Shown: positions 17,585-24,431 of the stretch, in pieces
Layout of the letters: each line of letters opens with the position of its first letter
Position numbering within the stretch: position 1 is the first letter of the stretch
Assembly: GCF_000482705.1 (NCBI RefSeq)
Contig: NZ_AXWO01000035.1
Span: 1-51,012, forward strand
Origin: Glycomyces arizonensis DSM 44726
GTDB taxonomy: Bacteria; Actinomycetota; Actinomycetes; Mycobacteriales; Micromonosporaceae
Reading direction: 5' to 3'
Length of the DNA: 51,012 nt
Translations under genes and position numbers: made by a program
The notes under the pieces: model-generated
The model's input: only the letters and a program-made list of their open reading frames with translations
What the model was told of the DNA's origin: nothing
The model's database searches: none

Positions 17585-18556
17585 TCAACAGGTCGCCACT
17601 GCTTCTCCAGCGGTGATGGACTCCAGTGCGGCGACCGCGTCCGTCAGGGTTTCCACCTTGACAATAGTCATGTTCTCGGGTGCGACCGAGACGGCGTCGG
17701 CACAGTTCGTGGCCGGGGAGAGGAACACTTCGGCGCCCGCGTCGGCGGCGGCCATGATCTTCTGCTGGATGCCTCCGATGCCGCCGACGTTGCCCTGGGG
17801 GTCGATCTCGCCGGTGCCGGCGACGGTGAGGCCGCCGGTGAGCTCGCCTTCGGTGACGGTGTCGACGATGCCGAGGGCGAAGATCATGCCGGCCGAGGGG
17901 CCGCCGATGTTGAGCGCCGAGGTGTCGATCTCGATGCCGTAGGGGTCTTCGCGGTTCAGTTGGAGTTCGGCCTCGCCGAGGGCGGCCGAGACGGTGGTCT
18001 TGGTGCCGTCGCGGTCGACGGTCACCTCGGTTTCGCCTTCAGCGAAATCTTCGAGATCGGTGAGGTCGTCGACGGGGGTGCCTTCGACTTGGAGGAGGAT
18101 GTCGCCCTTGCTGAGGCCGCCGCCATCGGCGGCGGCGCGGATCTCGGCGGGCTGGTCGAGGTAGGCGAGCGCGGCCTGCTCGGCGTTGGACTGGGACTCG
18201 ACCCAGTCGGCCTCCTGCTCGGCGGTGATCTCCTCCTGGCTCTGGTCGGGAGGATAGATGAGGTCGCGGGGGATGATGGCGTGCTCATCGGACATCCAGT
18301 AGCGCAGGGCCTGCGCGAGGGTGACGCTCTGCTTGACGCGCACCGTGGTCAGGCGCAGCTCGCCCGAGGTCTCGTACGAGACGTCGGCGGTGATGATCTG
18401 GTGTTCGACGTCGTCCTCGTCGGTGACGGCGCCGAGGACGTCCTCGGTGGGGCCGGGGCCCATGACCACGTAGGCGACGTCCATCGACAGCGACTGCCAG
18501 GTCAGCAGGGCTACCAGCGCCGCGCCGATGAGGACTGTTATTCCGCGCCTCTTCAT
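17585..18556 (-). CDS. YlbL-type PDZ / Lon-like serine protease
   Basis: 323 residues. It has one N-terminal membrane anchor (about 5-22), the conserved VVMGPGPTEDVLG segment (31-43), a PDZ domain (about 135-195) with GGGLSKGDILLQVEGTPV, and a Lon-type protease domain. The catalytic dyad is visible: Ser221 in GGPSAGM and Lys266 in GGIQQK. The active site should face outward, so it probably handles envelope or misfolded proteins. The start ATG (18556) has no clear Shine-Dalgarno because a dispersed repeat with a strong hairpin begins 3 bases upstream. Confidence 0.93.
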   Translation of the reverse strand: MKRRGITVLIGAALVALLTWQSLSMDVAYVVMGPGPTEDVLGAVTDEDDVEHQIITADVSYETSGELRLTTVRVKQSVTLAQALRYWMSDEHAIIPRDLIYPPDQSQEEITAEQEADWVESQSNAEQAALAYLDQPAEIRAAADGGGLSKGDILLQVEGTPVDDLTDLEDFAEGETEVTVDRDGTKTTVSAALGEAELQLNREDPYGIEIDTSALNIGGPSAGMIFALGIVDTVTEGELTGGLTVAGTGEIDPQGNVGGIGGIQQKIMAAADAGAEVFLSPATNCADAVSVAPENMTIVKVETLTDAVAALESITAGEAVATC

Positions 18557-18565
18557 GGCCGGAAG

Positions 18566-18753
18566 CCTACATGGCGGCAGCCATGTGGGCTTCCGGCTGT
18601 GAAGTCGGGAAGCGCAGCATGGGCGGAAGGTCCGCGAAGCGGACTCGCGCCCGACGCAGGAGGGCGGGACCTACATGGCGGCAGCCATGTGGGCTTCCGG
18701 CCGTGAAGTCGAGAAGCGCAGCATGGCCGGAAGGTCCGCGAAGCGGACTCGCG
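18566..18753. repeat. Two 84-base direct repeats with internal hairpins
   Basis: Units 18566-18649 and 18670-18753 differ at only three or so positions and are spaced exactly 104 bases apart. Each carries ACATGGC-GGCA-GCCATGT, and the first is extended by flanking GGAAGCC/GGCTTCC into a stem of about 17 base pairs (18559-18596). A second short hairpin, GTCCGC-GAA-GCGGAC, ends each unit. There is no coding bias. It looks like a dispersed non-autonomous repeat duplicated between ylbL and the zincin gene. Confidence 0.85.
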
Positions 18754-18897
18754 GGAATGGCGTCCATGAGGCACGGAAAACCCAGCGTGGCGATTCCCTA
18801 ATTCGATGCGGCCCATTCCGCTATAAGCGGACGGCATAAGGCGCCTGAGATTGCCGGGCCGTGGTTATCAGGGGAGTCTCTGACGTACGGTTGGCGC

Positions 18898-20166
18898 ATG
18901 GGCTCCGACATTCCATTCGGTTTCGGCAACCTGGGCGGCGACCTGCCTGACCCGAACGACCCGCGAGTGCAGCAGATGATGCAGCAACTCCAACAGATGA
19001 TGGCGCAGTCGCTGTCCTCCGGCCCGGTCAACTGGCAGCTGGCCAAGCAGCTCGCCGAGTCCGAGCTGGCCGATGAGAACACCGTCGGCCCGGCCGACCA
19101 GGCCGCGGTCTCCGAGGCCGTGCGCCTGGCCGACCTGTGGCTCGACGGCGTCACCGACTGGCCGTCGGGCGTCTCGGCCACCGACGCCTGGACGCGCAAG
19201 CAGTGGATCTCGCAGACCGAGGACTCCTGGAAGCAGCTGGCCGAGCCGCTCGCCGGCCAGATGGGCGAGGCGATGCAGACGCTCGTGCCCGAGGAGATGT
19301 CGGGGATGCTCGGCCCGATGGCCGACCTGATGAAGGGCGTCGGCTCGGCGCTGTTCGGCGCCCAGATGGGGCAGGCGCTCGCCAAGCTCGCCGGGGAGGT
19401 CCTCTCCTCGACCGAGGTCGGCCTGCCGCTGGGGAAGACCGGCGTCGCCGCGATCCTGCCGGGCAACCTCACCGCCTACGCCGAGGGCCTGGAGCTCCCG
19501 GTCGAGGAGGTCCGGCTGTTCGTCGCGCTGCGCGAGGCCGCGACGCACCGGCTGTTCACGCACACGCCGTGGCTCCGCTCGCACCTGCTGGGCGCGCTCG
19601 AGGCGTACGCGCGGGAGATCCGCATCGACGAGGCCGCCATCGAGGAGGCCATGGCCGACATCGACCCGACCGATCCCGAGGCCGCGGCCACGATGGATCT
19701 GAGCGAGGTCTTCAAGCCCGAGGACACCGAGCAGCAGAAGGCGGCGCTGTCGCGGCTGGCGACGACGCTGGCGCTCATCACCGGCTGGATCAACGTGGTG
19801 GTCGCCGACGCCGCTGGTGAGCGGCTGCCCACGATGGATCGGCTCTTGGAGTCGGCCAGGCGCCGCCGGGCGACCGGCGGCCCGACGGAGCAGACGTTCG
19901 AGGCGCTGGTGGGGTTGCAGCTCGACCAGGGCAAGGTGGTGGCGGCCGAGCGGCTGTGGAGGTCGCTGGCCGAGGCGCGGGGCATCGAGGGGCGCGAAGC
20001 GGTGTGGGCGCACCCGGATCTGATGCCGAGCGCGGTCGATCTGGAGCATCCCGAGGGCTTCGCGACGGTGTCCGAGGCGCTGGGCGACCTGGACATGTCG
20101 ATATTCGACCAGTTGGCGGTCAACGACCCGAAGCCGCCCGAAGAGGACGAGGACGACGAGAAGTAG
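18898..20166 (+). CDS. Zinc-dependent metalloprotease-like protein (DUF2342 / TIGR03624 type)
   Basis: 422 residues, start ATG 18898. It begins with a Gln/Met-rich helical segment (about 22-45), then a conserved region GSALFGAQMGQALAKLAGEV and LREAATHRLFTHTPWLRSHL. The latter carries a degenerate metalloprotease-like helix (EAATHRLF), characteristic of the DUF2342 family annotated as 'putative hydrolase' or zincin-like. The C-terminus is strongly acidic (EEDEDDEK). The mycobacterial orthologue also sits beside the ylbL homologue. Catalytic activity is unproven because the motif departs from classical HExxH. Confidence 0.88.
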   Translation: MGSDIPFGFGNLGGDLPDPNDPRVQQMMQQLQQMMAQSLSSGPVNWQLAKQLAESELADENTVGPADQAAVSEAVRLADLWLDGVTDWPSGVSATDAWTRKQWISQTEDSWKQLAEPLAGQMGEAMQTLVPEEMSGMLGPMADLMKGVGSALFGAQMGQALAKLAGEVLSSTEVGLPLGKTGVAAILPGNLTAYAEGLELPVEEVRLFVALREAATHRLFTHTPWLRSHLLGALEAYAREIRIDEAAIEEAMADIDPTDPEAAATMDLSEVFKPEDTEQQKAALSRLATTLALITGWINVVVADAAGERLPTMDRLLESARRRRATGGPTEQTFEALVGLQLDQGKVVAAERLWRSLAEARGIEGREAVWAHPDLMPSAVDLEHPEGFATVSEALGDLDMSIFDQLAVNDPKPPEEDEDDEK

Positions 20167-20181
20167 CGTCCGGAGCGGTCT

Positions 20182-20706
20182 TCAGGCCGACGCTTCGGCG
20201 TCGGCGATGCCTTCGAGGTAGCCGCGTGCCCGCTCGGCCTTGGAGTAGCGGCTGACCAGGTCCCAGAAGGGCCGCGAGTGGTCGGGGTGGACCAGGTGCG
20301 CGAGCTCGTGGAGCAGGACGTAGTCGATGACCCATGAGGGCATCATGGTGATCCGGCGCGAGATCCGGATGGTGCCGTCGTCGGGGGTGCACGAGCCCCA
20401 GCGCCGCTGCTGGTTGTCGACCCATTTGACGCTGACGGGGAGGGCGCACTCGGGGTGGTCGGGGTAGTAGCGCCTGGCGAGTCTGACGGCTCTGGCTCTG
20501 AGCGCGGTGTCGCTCGCGCGGCCGTCGCGGGCCTCGCGGCGGCGCAGTCGTTCGAGCATGTGGTCGATCCACTCGCGCTCCTCGGTCTCCGAGAAGGTGC
20601 TGGGGATCATGACGACGACGCGGCCTCGTTCCTCGTAGGCCGCCACGGTGGCACGGCGCCGGGATGAGCGCCGCACTTCAACGGGGGGATGCACTTTGCG
20701 CGCCAT
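20182..20706 (-). CDS. YgjP-like (DUF45) metallopeptidase
   Basis: 174 residues. The zinc motif HELAH (in YVLLHELAHLVHPDHSRPFW) with the downstream His is the DUF45/WLM-type signature, and RRWGSCTPDDGTIRISRRIT is the conserved strand just before it. Family members are small cytosolic metalloproteins often linked to restriction or repair loci; substrates are unknown. It converges with the zincin gene (15 bases apart) and is followed upstream on the same strand by the DUF5679 gene. Confidence 0.9.
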   Translation of the reverse strand: MARKVHPPVEVRRSSRRRATVAAYEERGRVVVMIPSTFSETEEREWIDHMLERLRRREARDGRASDTALRARAVRLARRYYPDHPECALPVSVKWVDNQQRRWGSCTPDDGTIRISRRITMMPSWVIDYVLLHELAHLVHPDHSRPFWDLVSRYSKAERARGYLEGIADAEASA

Positions 20707-20790
20707 GACCGCACATTAATCCCTAGGAGTGACAATCGCATAACACGAAAGTCGAGATTATGTGGGTCATGCCGTAAACATCACGAAAGT

Positions 20791-20830
20791 CCCCTCGCCA
20801 GTTTCCCGGTATCCGGGACGAAGCGAGGGG
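20791..20830 (-). terminator. Terminator of the DUF5679 gene
   Basis: Stem CCCCTCGC / GCGAGGGG with a nested TCCCGG-AT-CCGGGA hairpin inside. On the minus strand it is followed by ACTTTCG. It lies 54 bases beyond the small gene and upstream of the YgjP-like gene. Confidence 0.65.
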
Positions 20831-20883
20831 GAGGGCGTCCTTGGCGAAAGCAGCGGGTCCTAAGGTGACCCGCGCGAGCGTGG

Positions 20884-21048
20884 TCACGACGCCTTGCCGA
20901 GAATCCGGTTCATCTTGGTGCCGCACTTCGGGCACGTCCCCTTGGCCATCCGGCGCCCGGAGTCGGACACGACCACATGGCCCTCGAAGTCTCGCTTCTG
21001 ACGGCACTTGACGCAGTAGCCGTTGTAAGTCTCGGTAGCTTGAGCCAC
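20884..21048 (-). CDS. Small zinc-ribbon protein (DUF5679)
   Basis: 54 residues from GTG 21048 behind AAGGGGG. Two CxxC knuckles are present, YCVKCRQKR near the N-terminus and TCPKCGTKMNRIL near the C-terminus, spaced as a zinc ribbon. The central GHVVVSDSGRRMAKG is the conserved DUF5679 core. The family is widespread in actinobacteria, nucleic-acid binding is likely but unproven. It is monocistronic and divergent from the ABC1 kinase gene. Confidence 0.88.
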   Translation of the reverse strand: MAQATETYNGYCVKCRQKRDFEGHVVVSDSGRRMAKGTCPKCGTKMNRILGKAS

Positions 21049-21213
21049 TGGTATCCCCCTTGCTGTCAACGGTCACGCTGTGCGACCGCCTGGCCTCAGA
21101 ATGCCACATATTTCACAGCTGTAAGTCCCGCCGCGCCGCTTCACCCGTGTGGGGTACCCCCGAACGCGAGCCTCACCCGCACGGGGGGCGAAATACGGTG
21201 TCGGCGTGAGAGC

Positions 21214-22599
21214 ATGGGGAACGTGAGCGACAGGCATGGAAACACCCATTCGAGCGACGACCTTCCTCGGCGGGCCTTCTCCCGGGGCATGAAGCTCGCC
21301 TCCCTGCCGCTGGGTCTGGCCGGACGCGCAACCGTCGGGTTCGGCAAGCGGGTCACCGGCCTGGCGGACGAGATCCTCGGCGAGCAGGCGCAGCGACGGA
21401 CCGCCGAGCACCTGTTCAGCGTGCTCGGGCAGCTCAAGGGCGGGGCGATGAAGCTCGGTCAGGCCCTGTCGGTCTTCGAGGCGGCGCTCCCCGAGCATCT
21501 GGCCTCCCCGTACCGGCAGGCCCTGACGAAGCTCCAGAACGCGGCGCCGCCGCTGCCGGCCGCCAGCGTCCACGGCGTGCTCGCGCGGCAGATCGGCGAT
21601 GACTGGCGCGAGCGGTTCGCCTCCTTCGACGACACCCCGGCCGCGGCGGCGAGCATCGGCCAGGTCCACCGGGCGGTGTGGCACGACGGGCGCGAGGTGG
21701 CCGTCAAGATCCAGTACCCGGGCGCGGGCGACGCGCTGCGGTCGGACCTGCGCCAGCTGGCGCGGATCGCGCCGCTGTTCAAGGTGCTGCAGCCGAACTT
21801 CGACGTCAAGAAGCTCACCGTGGAGCTGCGCGAGCGGCTGCTGGAAGAGCTCGACTACGAGCTGGAGGCCCAGGCGCAGCGCCAGTTCGCCGACGCCTAC
21901 CGCGGCGACGGGCAGATCCGCGTCCCGGAGGTCGTCCACGCCAGCTCCGAGGTGCTCGTGACCGAGTGGGTCAGCGGGACGCCGCTCGCGGAGGTGATCG
22001 CCGAGGGCACGCCCGAGATGCGGGACCGGGCGGGGCTGCTGCTGGCGACGCTGCACTTCTCGGCGCCGAAGCGGGCCGGGCTGCTGCACGCCGACCCGCA
22101 CCCGGGGAACTTCGCGCTGGGCGACGACGGCCGCCTGATCGTCTACGACTTCGGCGCGGCGGCGCGGATGCCGGGCGGCATGCCGATCCAGGTGGGGCGT
22201 TTGACGAAGCTCACACTGGAGGGCAAGTCCGAGGAGGTCGTCGAGGGGCTGCGCAGGGAGGGCTTCGTCCCCGCGGACCTGGAGATCGACGCCCCGGCGA
22301 TCATGGACTTCCTGCTGCCGATGCTCGAACCGCTGGGGGTCGAGGAGTTCCAGTTCTCGCGGGAGTGGCTGCGCAAGGAGAGCACGCGGCTGACGAACCA
22401 GAAGTCGGAGGCGTACAAGCTGGGCAAGCAGCTGAGCTTCCCGCCGTCGTATCTGCTGATCCACCGGGTGACGATGGGCTCGATCGGGGTGCTGTGCCAA
22501 CTCGGCGCCCGGGGCCGCTGGCGGGACATCCTCGAAACCTGGCTCCCCGGCTTCGCCGACCCCGGCCAAGAGGACGACACCCCCGAGCTGGAGGCGTGA
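21214..22599 (+). CDS. ABC1/AarF/UbiB family atypical kinase
   Basis: 461 residues from ATG 21214 (GTG 21223 is an alternative). Family hallmarks are the KxGQ motif in GGAMKLGQALS, the Ala-rich loop AAASIGQVH, VAVKIQYPG with the invariant lysine, LLHADPHPGNF, and VYDFGAAARMPGG as the metal-binding DFG. Family members act as ATPases or kinases in isoprenoid quinone metabolism. In mycobacteria the orthologue (Rv3197) lies directly beside whiB7 and has been linked to macrolide resistance; that arrangement is kept here. Confidence 0.92.
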   Translation: MGNVSDRHGNTHSSDDLPRRAFSRGMKLASLPLGLAGRATVGFGKRVTGLADEILGEQAQRRTAEHLFSVLGQLKGGAMKLGQALSVFEAALPEHLASPYRQALTKLQNAAPPLPAASVHGVLARQIGDDWRERFASFDDTPAAAASIGQVHRAVWHDGREVAVKIQYPGAGDALRSDLRQLARIAPLFKVLQPNFDVKKLTVELRERLLEELDYELEAQAQRQFADAYRGDGQIRVPEVVHASSEVLVTEWVSGTPLAEVIAEGTPEMRDRAGLLLATLHFSAPKRAGLLHADPHPGNFALGDDGRLIVYDFGAAARMPGGMPIQVGRLTKLTLEGKSEEVVEGLRREGFVPADLEIDAPAIMDFLLPMLEPLGVEEFQFSREWLRKESTRLTNQKSEAYKLGKQLSFPPSYLLIHRVTMGSIGVLCQLGARGRWRDILETWLPGFADPGQEDDTPELEA

Positions 22600-22673
22600 C
22601 CCGAGCGCTCGTCGACGATCCGCCCATAATCCCGGGCCCCGCGCTGGAGACGTGACCGGAGGGCCCCCTGGAG

Positions 22674-22770
22674 TTGTCCACAGGCACGACCGGAGTGACA
22701 GTTACTCACTCCGGTCTCTCTTTATTGTCCTGACCAGCGAAGACATCACTGGCCTCAAAAGTTATCCACA
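22674..22770 (+). promoter_or_regulatory. Pair of DnaA-box-like sequences
   Basis: TTGTCCACA at 22674-22682 matches the actinobacterial DnaA box, and TTATCCACA at 22762-22770 matches the E. coli consensus. Both are in the same orientation, 88 bases apart. There is no dnaA, dnaN or AT-rich unwinding region nearby, so this is not an origin; titration or regulation by DnaA is possible, as is chance. Confidence 0.45.
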
Positions 22771-22954
22771 GGCCGAAAACTTTTCCTTGCGCCCTCTTGA
22801 CAACTCGGGTGATGATCTTGCGAAAACCTCGAACTGGCTTTACTCGTCCTCTGTAGGCCGGCGGTGCTAGTGGGATCCGCGGACACCGCCATAGAAGATC
22901 GCGCGCGGGTAGCTCCCGCGCGCGGCGCCTGCAGAGGACCCCTCCCCCGGGGAA

Positions 22955-22994
22955 GCGGGGGTGTCGGCCCGTCCGGACGGGCCGACACCCCCGC
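22955..22994. repeat. Perfect 40-base palindrome
   Basis: The left half GCGGGGGTGTCGGCCCGTCC is followed directly by its exact reverse complement, with no loop. The centre is between 22974 and 22975. It could form a cruciform or act as a strong bidirectional transcription barrier. Confidence 0.85.
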
Positions 22995-23108
22995 CCACAC
23001 GAAACGCCTTCCCCCGCCCGCCTGTGATGCCCGGCCGCATCCCAACCGGCGAGGTCGGCGCAGCGAGCCCCACAGGGGCCTTGCGGCGATCGCCGCCCGG
23101 ATACAACG

Positions 23109-23142
23109 AGAGGGGCCCATCCCTGTCGGGATGGACCCCTCT
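23109..23142 (-). terminator. Terminator of the whiB7 operon
   Basis: Two stacked stems, AGAGGGG / CCCCTCT and CCATCCC / GGGATGG, enclose a four-base loop. It is 22 bases beyond the stop of the small ORF coupled to whiB7. Confidence 0.75.
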
Positions 23143-23164
23143 AGCCAACGCATTCGTTGCGGCT

Positions 23165-23380
23165 TCAAAGCCTGCCACGGCGGTGCTTGCGAGCCGTAAA
23201 TTCGGTTCGAGCATGCCCGGCTTCCTTCCACAGACTCCGCATCCGGATGCGTCCGACGCGTCCGAACAGCAGGTTCGCCGAGCCCACGGCCCGACCTGCC
23301 TCGACCTCCCTGATCGGCAGTTCGAAGTCCTGGGAGCCGACGTCACGCTTGAGGTGGCGGCTCAGGTAATCGACCGTCAC
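23165..23380 (-). CDS. Small hypothetical protein coupled to whiB7
   Basis: 71 residues from GTG 23380, whose first bases overlap the whiB7 stop as GTGA, so translation is probably coupled. Third positions are GC-rich to the stop, as in real genes here. The protein begins VTVDYLSRHLKRDVG, has an acidic/hydrophobic middle (FELPIREVEAGRAVG) and a strongly basic tail (TARKHRRGRL). Family not recognised. A terminator follows closely, so whiB7 and this ORF form one transcript. Confidence 0.5.
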   Translation of the reverse strand: MTVDYLSRHLKRDVGSQDFELPIREVEAGRAVGSANLLFGRVGRIRMRSLWKEAGHARTEFTARKHRRGRL

Positions 23381-23736
23381 GACACATTCACCCCCGCCAA
23401 CGCGAGTTCGGCGGTCCGCGCGTCGAGCTCGGCCTGCGCCGCCTGCTCGATGACGGCGGCGTCCTTGCGGGGCCGTCCGCGGGGCCGCTTGCGGGCGACG
23501 ACGGCGCCCTTCTCGAAGATCTCGCCGCCCCAGACGCCCCACGGCTCGTGGCGCTCGAGGGCCCCGGTGAGGCACTCCACGCGCACCGGGCAGTCGGCGC
23601 ACAGGGACTTGGCGAATTCGAGTTCCGTCGGGGACTCCGAGAACCACAGGTCCGCGTCGTATTCGCGGCAGGGCAGGTCGCTGCCGGTCTCGCAGGCCTG
23701 CTCGCGGAGCTCAGGTCCGATGAGGGTGTCGGTCAT
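23377..23736 (-). CDS. whiB7: WhiB7/WblC-type iron-sulfur regulator
   Basis: 119 residues from ATG 23736 behind GAGGAG (8-base spacing). The four cluster cysteines are Cys23, Cys46, Cys49 and Cys55 (LPC... CADCPVRVEC). The GVWGG turn is at 67-71, and an RGRPRK AT-hook (86-91) identifies the WhiB7/WblC class. This regulator binds a [4Fe-4S] cluster and primary sigma factor and switches on intrinsic resistance to ribosome-targeting antibiotics. Its neighbours (ABC1 kinase, uvrD2, mycoredoxin) match the mycobacterial whiB7 locus. The long leader carries an attenuator, short ORFs and an autoregulatory-type promoter. Confidence 0.95.
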   Translation of the reverse strand: MTDTLIGPELREQACETGSDLPCREYDADLWFSESPTELEFAKSLCADCPVRVECLTGALERHEPWGVWGGEIFEKGAVVARKRPRGRPRKDAAVIEQAAQAELDARTAELALAGVNVS

Positions 23737-24259
23737 GAACTCGGTCTCCTCTCTCATTTCGATCGGCATCGTGCTCGATGAAGTCGGTCGCGTCCGTACT
23801 TGTTGAGGACTCAATTGCTTCGCAATCTGTCTCGTTTTCGTTCTTTGCCTTGCTGTGGGCTTCGCGACCTGGTCTGATGCCATAAAAAATGGCCGCGATC
23901 CCTGTGGCGGGAGTCGCGGCCTCGAGAGGTCCGATGGGGCTTCTGAATAAGCCCCTCAGGTGTTCTCGAGGCGGTCTCCCGCGGGTGGCGCCGTGGCGCT
24001 TGAGGCCGACGCTCGGCTGGGCCTGCCAGTCGGCGATGCCGACGGCGGAGCCGTCCCGAACGCGTCCGATAAACGCGACAGCGCCCATATCGGTGCTGTG
24101 GACATTCGTCGTGCCCTCGACCGTCGTGAGTTCGAGGACGGCAGAGGGCAGAGTGATGCCACGGACCGGAGCGGGGACGGGTGCGAGCCGGCAATAGACG
24201 GCGCCAGTGGGCAGCATCGTCTCCGCGCGCGTGCCTGGGAAGTCATTTGTCAGCAACAC
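23711..24259 (-). CDS. whiB7 leader ORF (long), overlapping the attenuator and whiB7 start
   Basis: A 182-codon frame from GTG 24259, with a very strong AGGAGAGG six bases upstream. Third positions are GC-rich for about the first 85 codons (through GLKRHGATRG), which suggests real coding. It then runs in frame through both arms of the antiterminator and the terminator, and stops inside whiB7. Either this is a genuine leader protein whose translation controls the attenuator, or a shorter leader ORF is used and the rest is incidental. In another frame a stop at 23956 lies between the antiterminator arm and the internal hairpin. Function of the product is unknown. Confidence 0.45.
   Translation of the reverse strand: MLLTNDFPGTRAETMLPTGAVYCRLAPVPAPVRGITLPSAVLELTTVEGTTNVHSTDMGAVAFIGRVRDGSAVGIADWQAQPSVGLKRHGATRGRPPREHLRGLFRSPIGPLEAATPATGIAAIFYGIRPGREAHSKAKNENETDCEAIESSTSTDATDFIEHDADRNERGDRVHDRHPHRT
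23884..23972 (-). promoter_or_regulatory. whiB7 transcriptional attenuator (antiterminator / terminator)
   Basis: The terminator is GGCCGCGA...TCGCGGCC (arms inside 23891-23921) followed on the minus strand by ATTTTTT. Its 5' arm overlaps TCTCGAGGC (23919-23927), which is exactly complementary to GCCTCGAGA at 23964-23972. Between these antiterminator arms is a third stem, GGGGCTT / AAGCCCC (23936-23955). The two pairings are mutually exclusive, which is the arrangement of ribosome-mediated attenuation. It lies 150 bases before the whiB7 start. Confidence 0.85.
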
Positions 24260-24261
24260 TG

Positions 24262-24294
24262 TCAGCCTCTCCTTCCTTCGTCCGTGGTCGTCAT
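24262..24294 (-). CDS. Ten-residue upstream ORF in the whiB7 leader
   Basis: ATG 24294 begins a 10-codon ORF, MTTTDEGRRG, ending TGA at 24262. AAGAGGAG stands about 10 bases upstream. Its last codons include the Shine-Dalgarno of the following GTG ORF, so ribosomes on it could affect initiation there. Short leader ORFs are a known feature of whiB7 control. Confidence 0.5.
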   Translation of the reverse strand: MTTTDEGRRG

Positions 24295-24350
24295 GGGTCT
24301 ACATCTCCTCTTGCCGCTGGTGAGGCGCATACCTCACCCCGGCATGCGCA

Positions 24351-24389
24351 ACGCTACGCCCGCTTGCCTCGGGAGCGCAACGCCTTTTT
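24351..24389 (-). promoter_or_regulatory. whiB7 promoter with WhiB7-type A-tract
   Basis: On the minus strand: AAAAA (24385-24389), GGCG, -35 TTGCGC (24375-24380), an 18-base spacer, and -10 TAGCGT (24351-24356). An AT-rich block just upstream of the -35 is the known WhiB7 contact site, so autoregulation is likely. The implied leader is about 600 bases long. Confidence 0.6.
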
Positions 24390-24431
24390 CGGGGAGTCGT
24401 CAAAGAATTTTCTTGCAAGTGATCATCGGTG

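Larger units (their letters stand above)
22600..23164. other. Hairpin-rich non-coding region between ABC1 kinase and whiB7 operon
   Basis: About 565 bases between convergent genes. It contains two DnaA-box-like sequences (22674, 22762), a stem GCGCGCGGG-TAGCT-CCCGCGCGC (22901-22923), a perfect 40-base palindrome (22955-22994) and the whiB7-operon terminator (23109-23142). Open frames on the minus strand across it look unlike proteins (Arg/Gly/Pro-rich, and interrupted by the palindromes), so I treat it as non-coding. Confidence 0.55.

Noticed and set aside
22600..22870. Replication origin
   Set aside because: There are only two DnaA boxes and no dnaA, dnaN or gyrase genes or AT-rich unwinding region.
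23195..23215. tRNA-like T-arm sequence GGTTCGAGC
   Set aside because: No acceptor, D or anticodon arms can be built around it, and it lies inside the small ORF coupled to whiB7.
22755..23346. Two minus-strand frames of about 160 codons between ABC1 kinase and whiB7
   Set aside because: They read through the 40-bp palindrome and other hairpins, lack coding bias, and have low-complexity Arg/Gly/Pro content.
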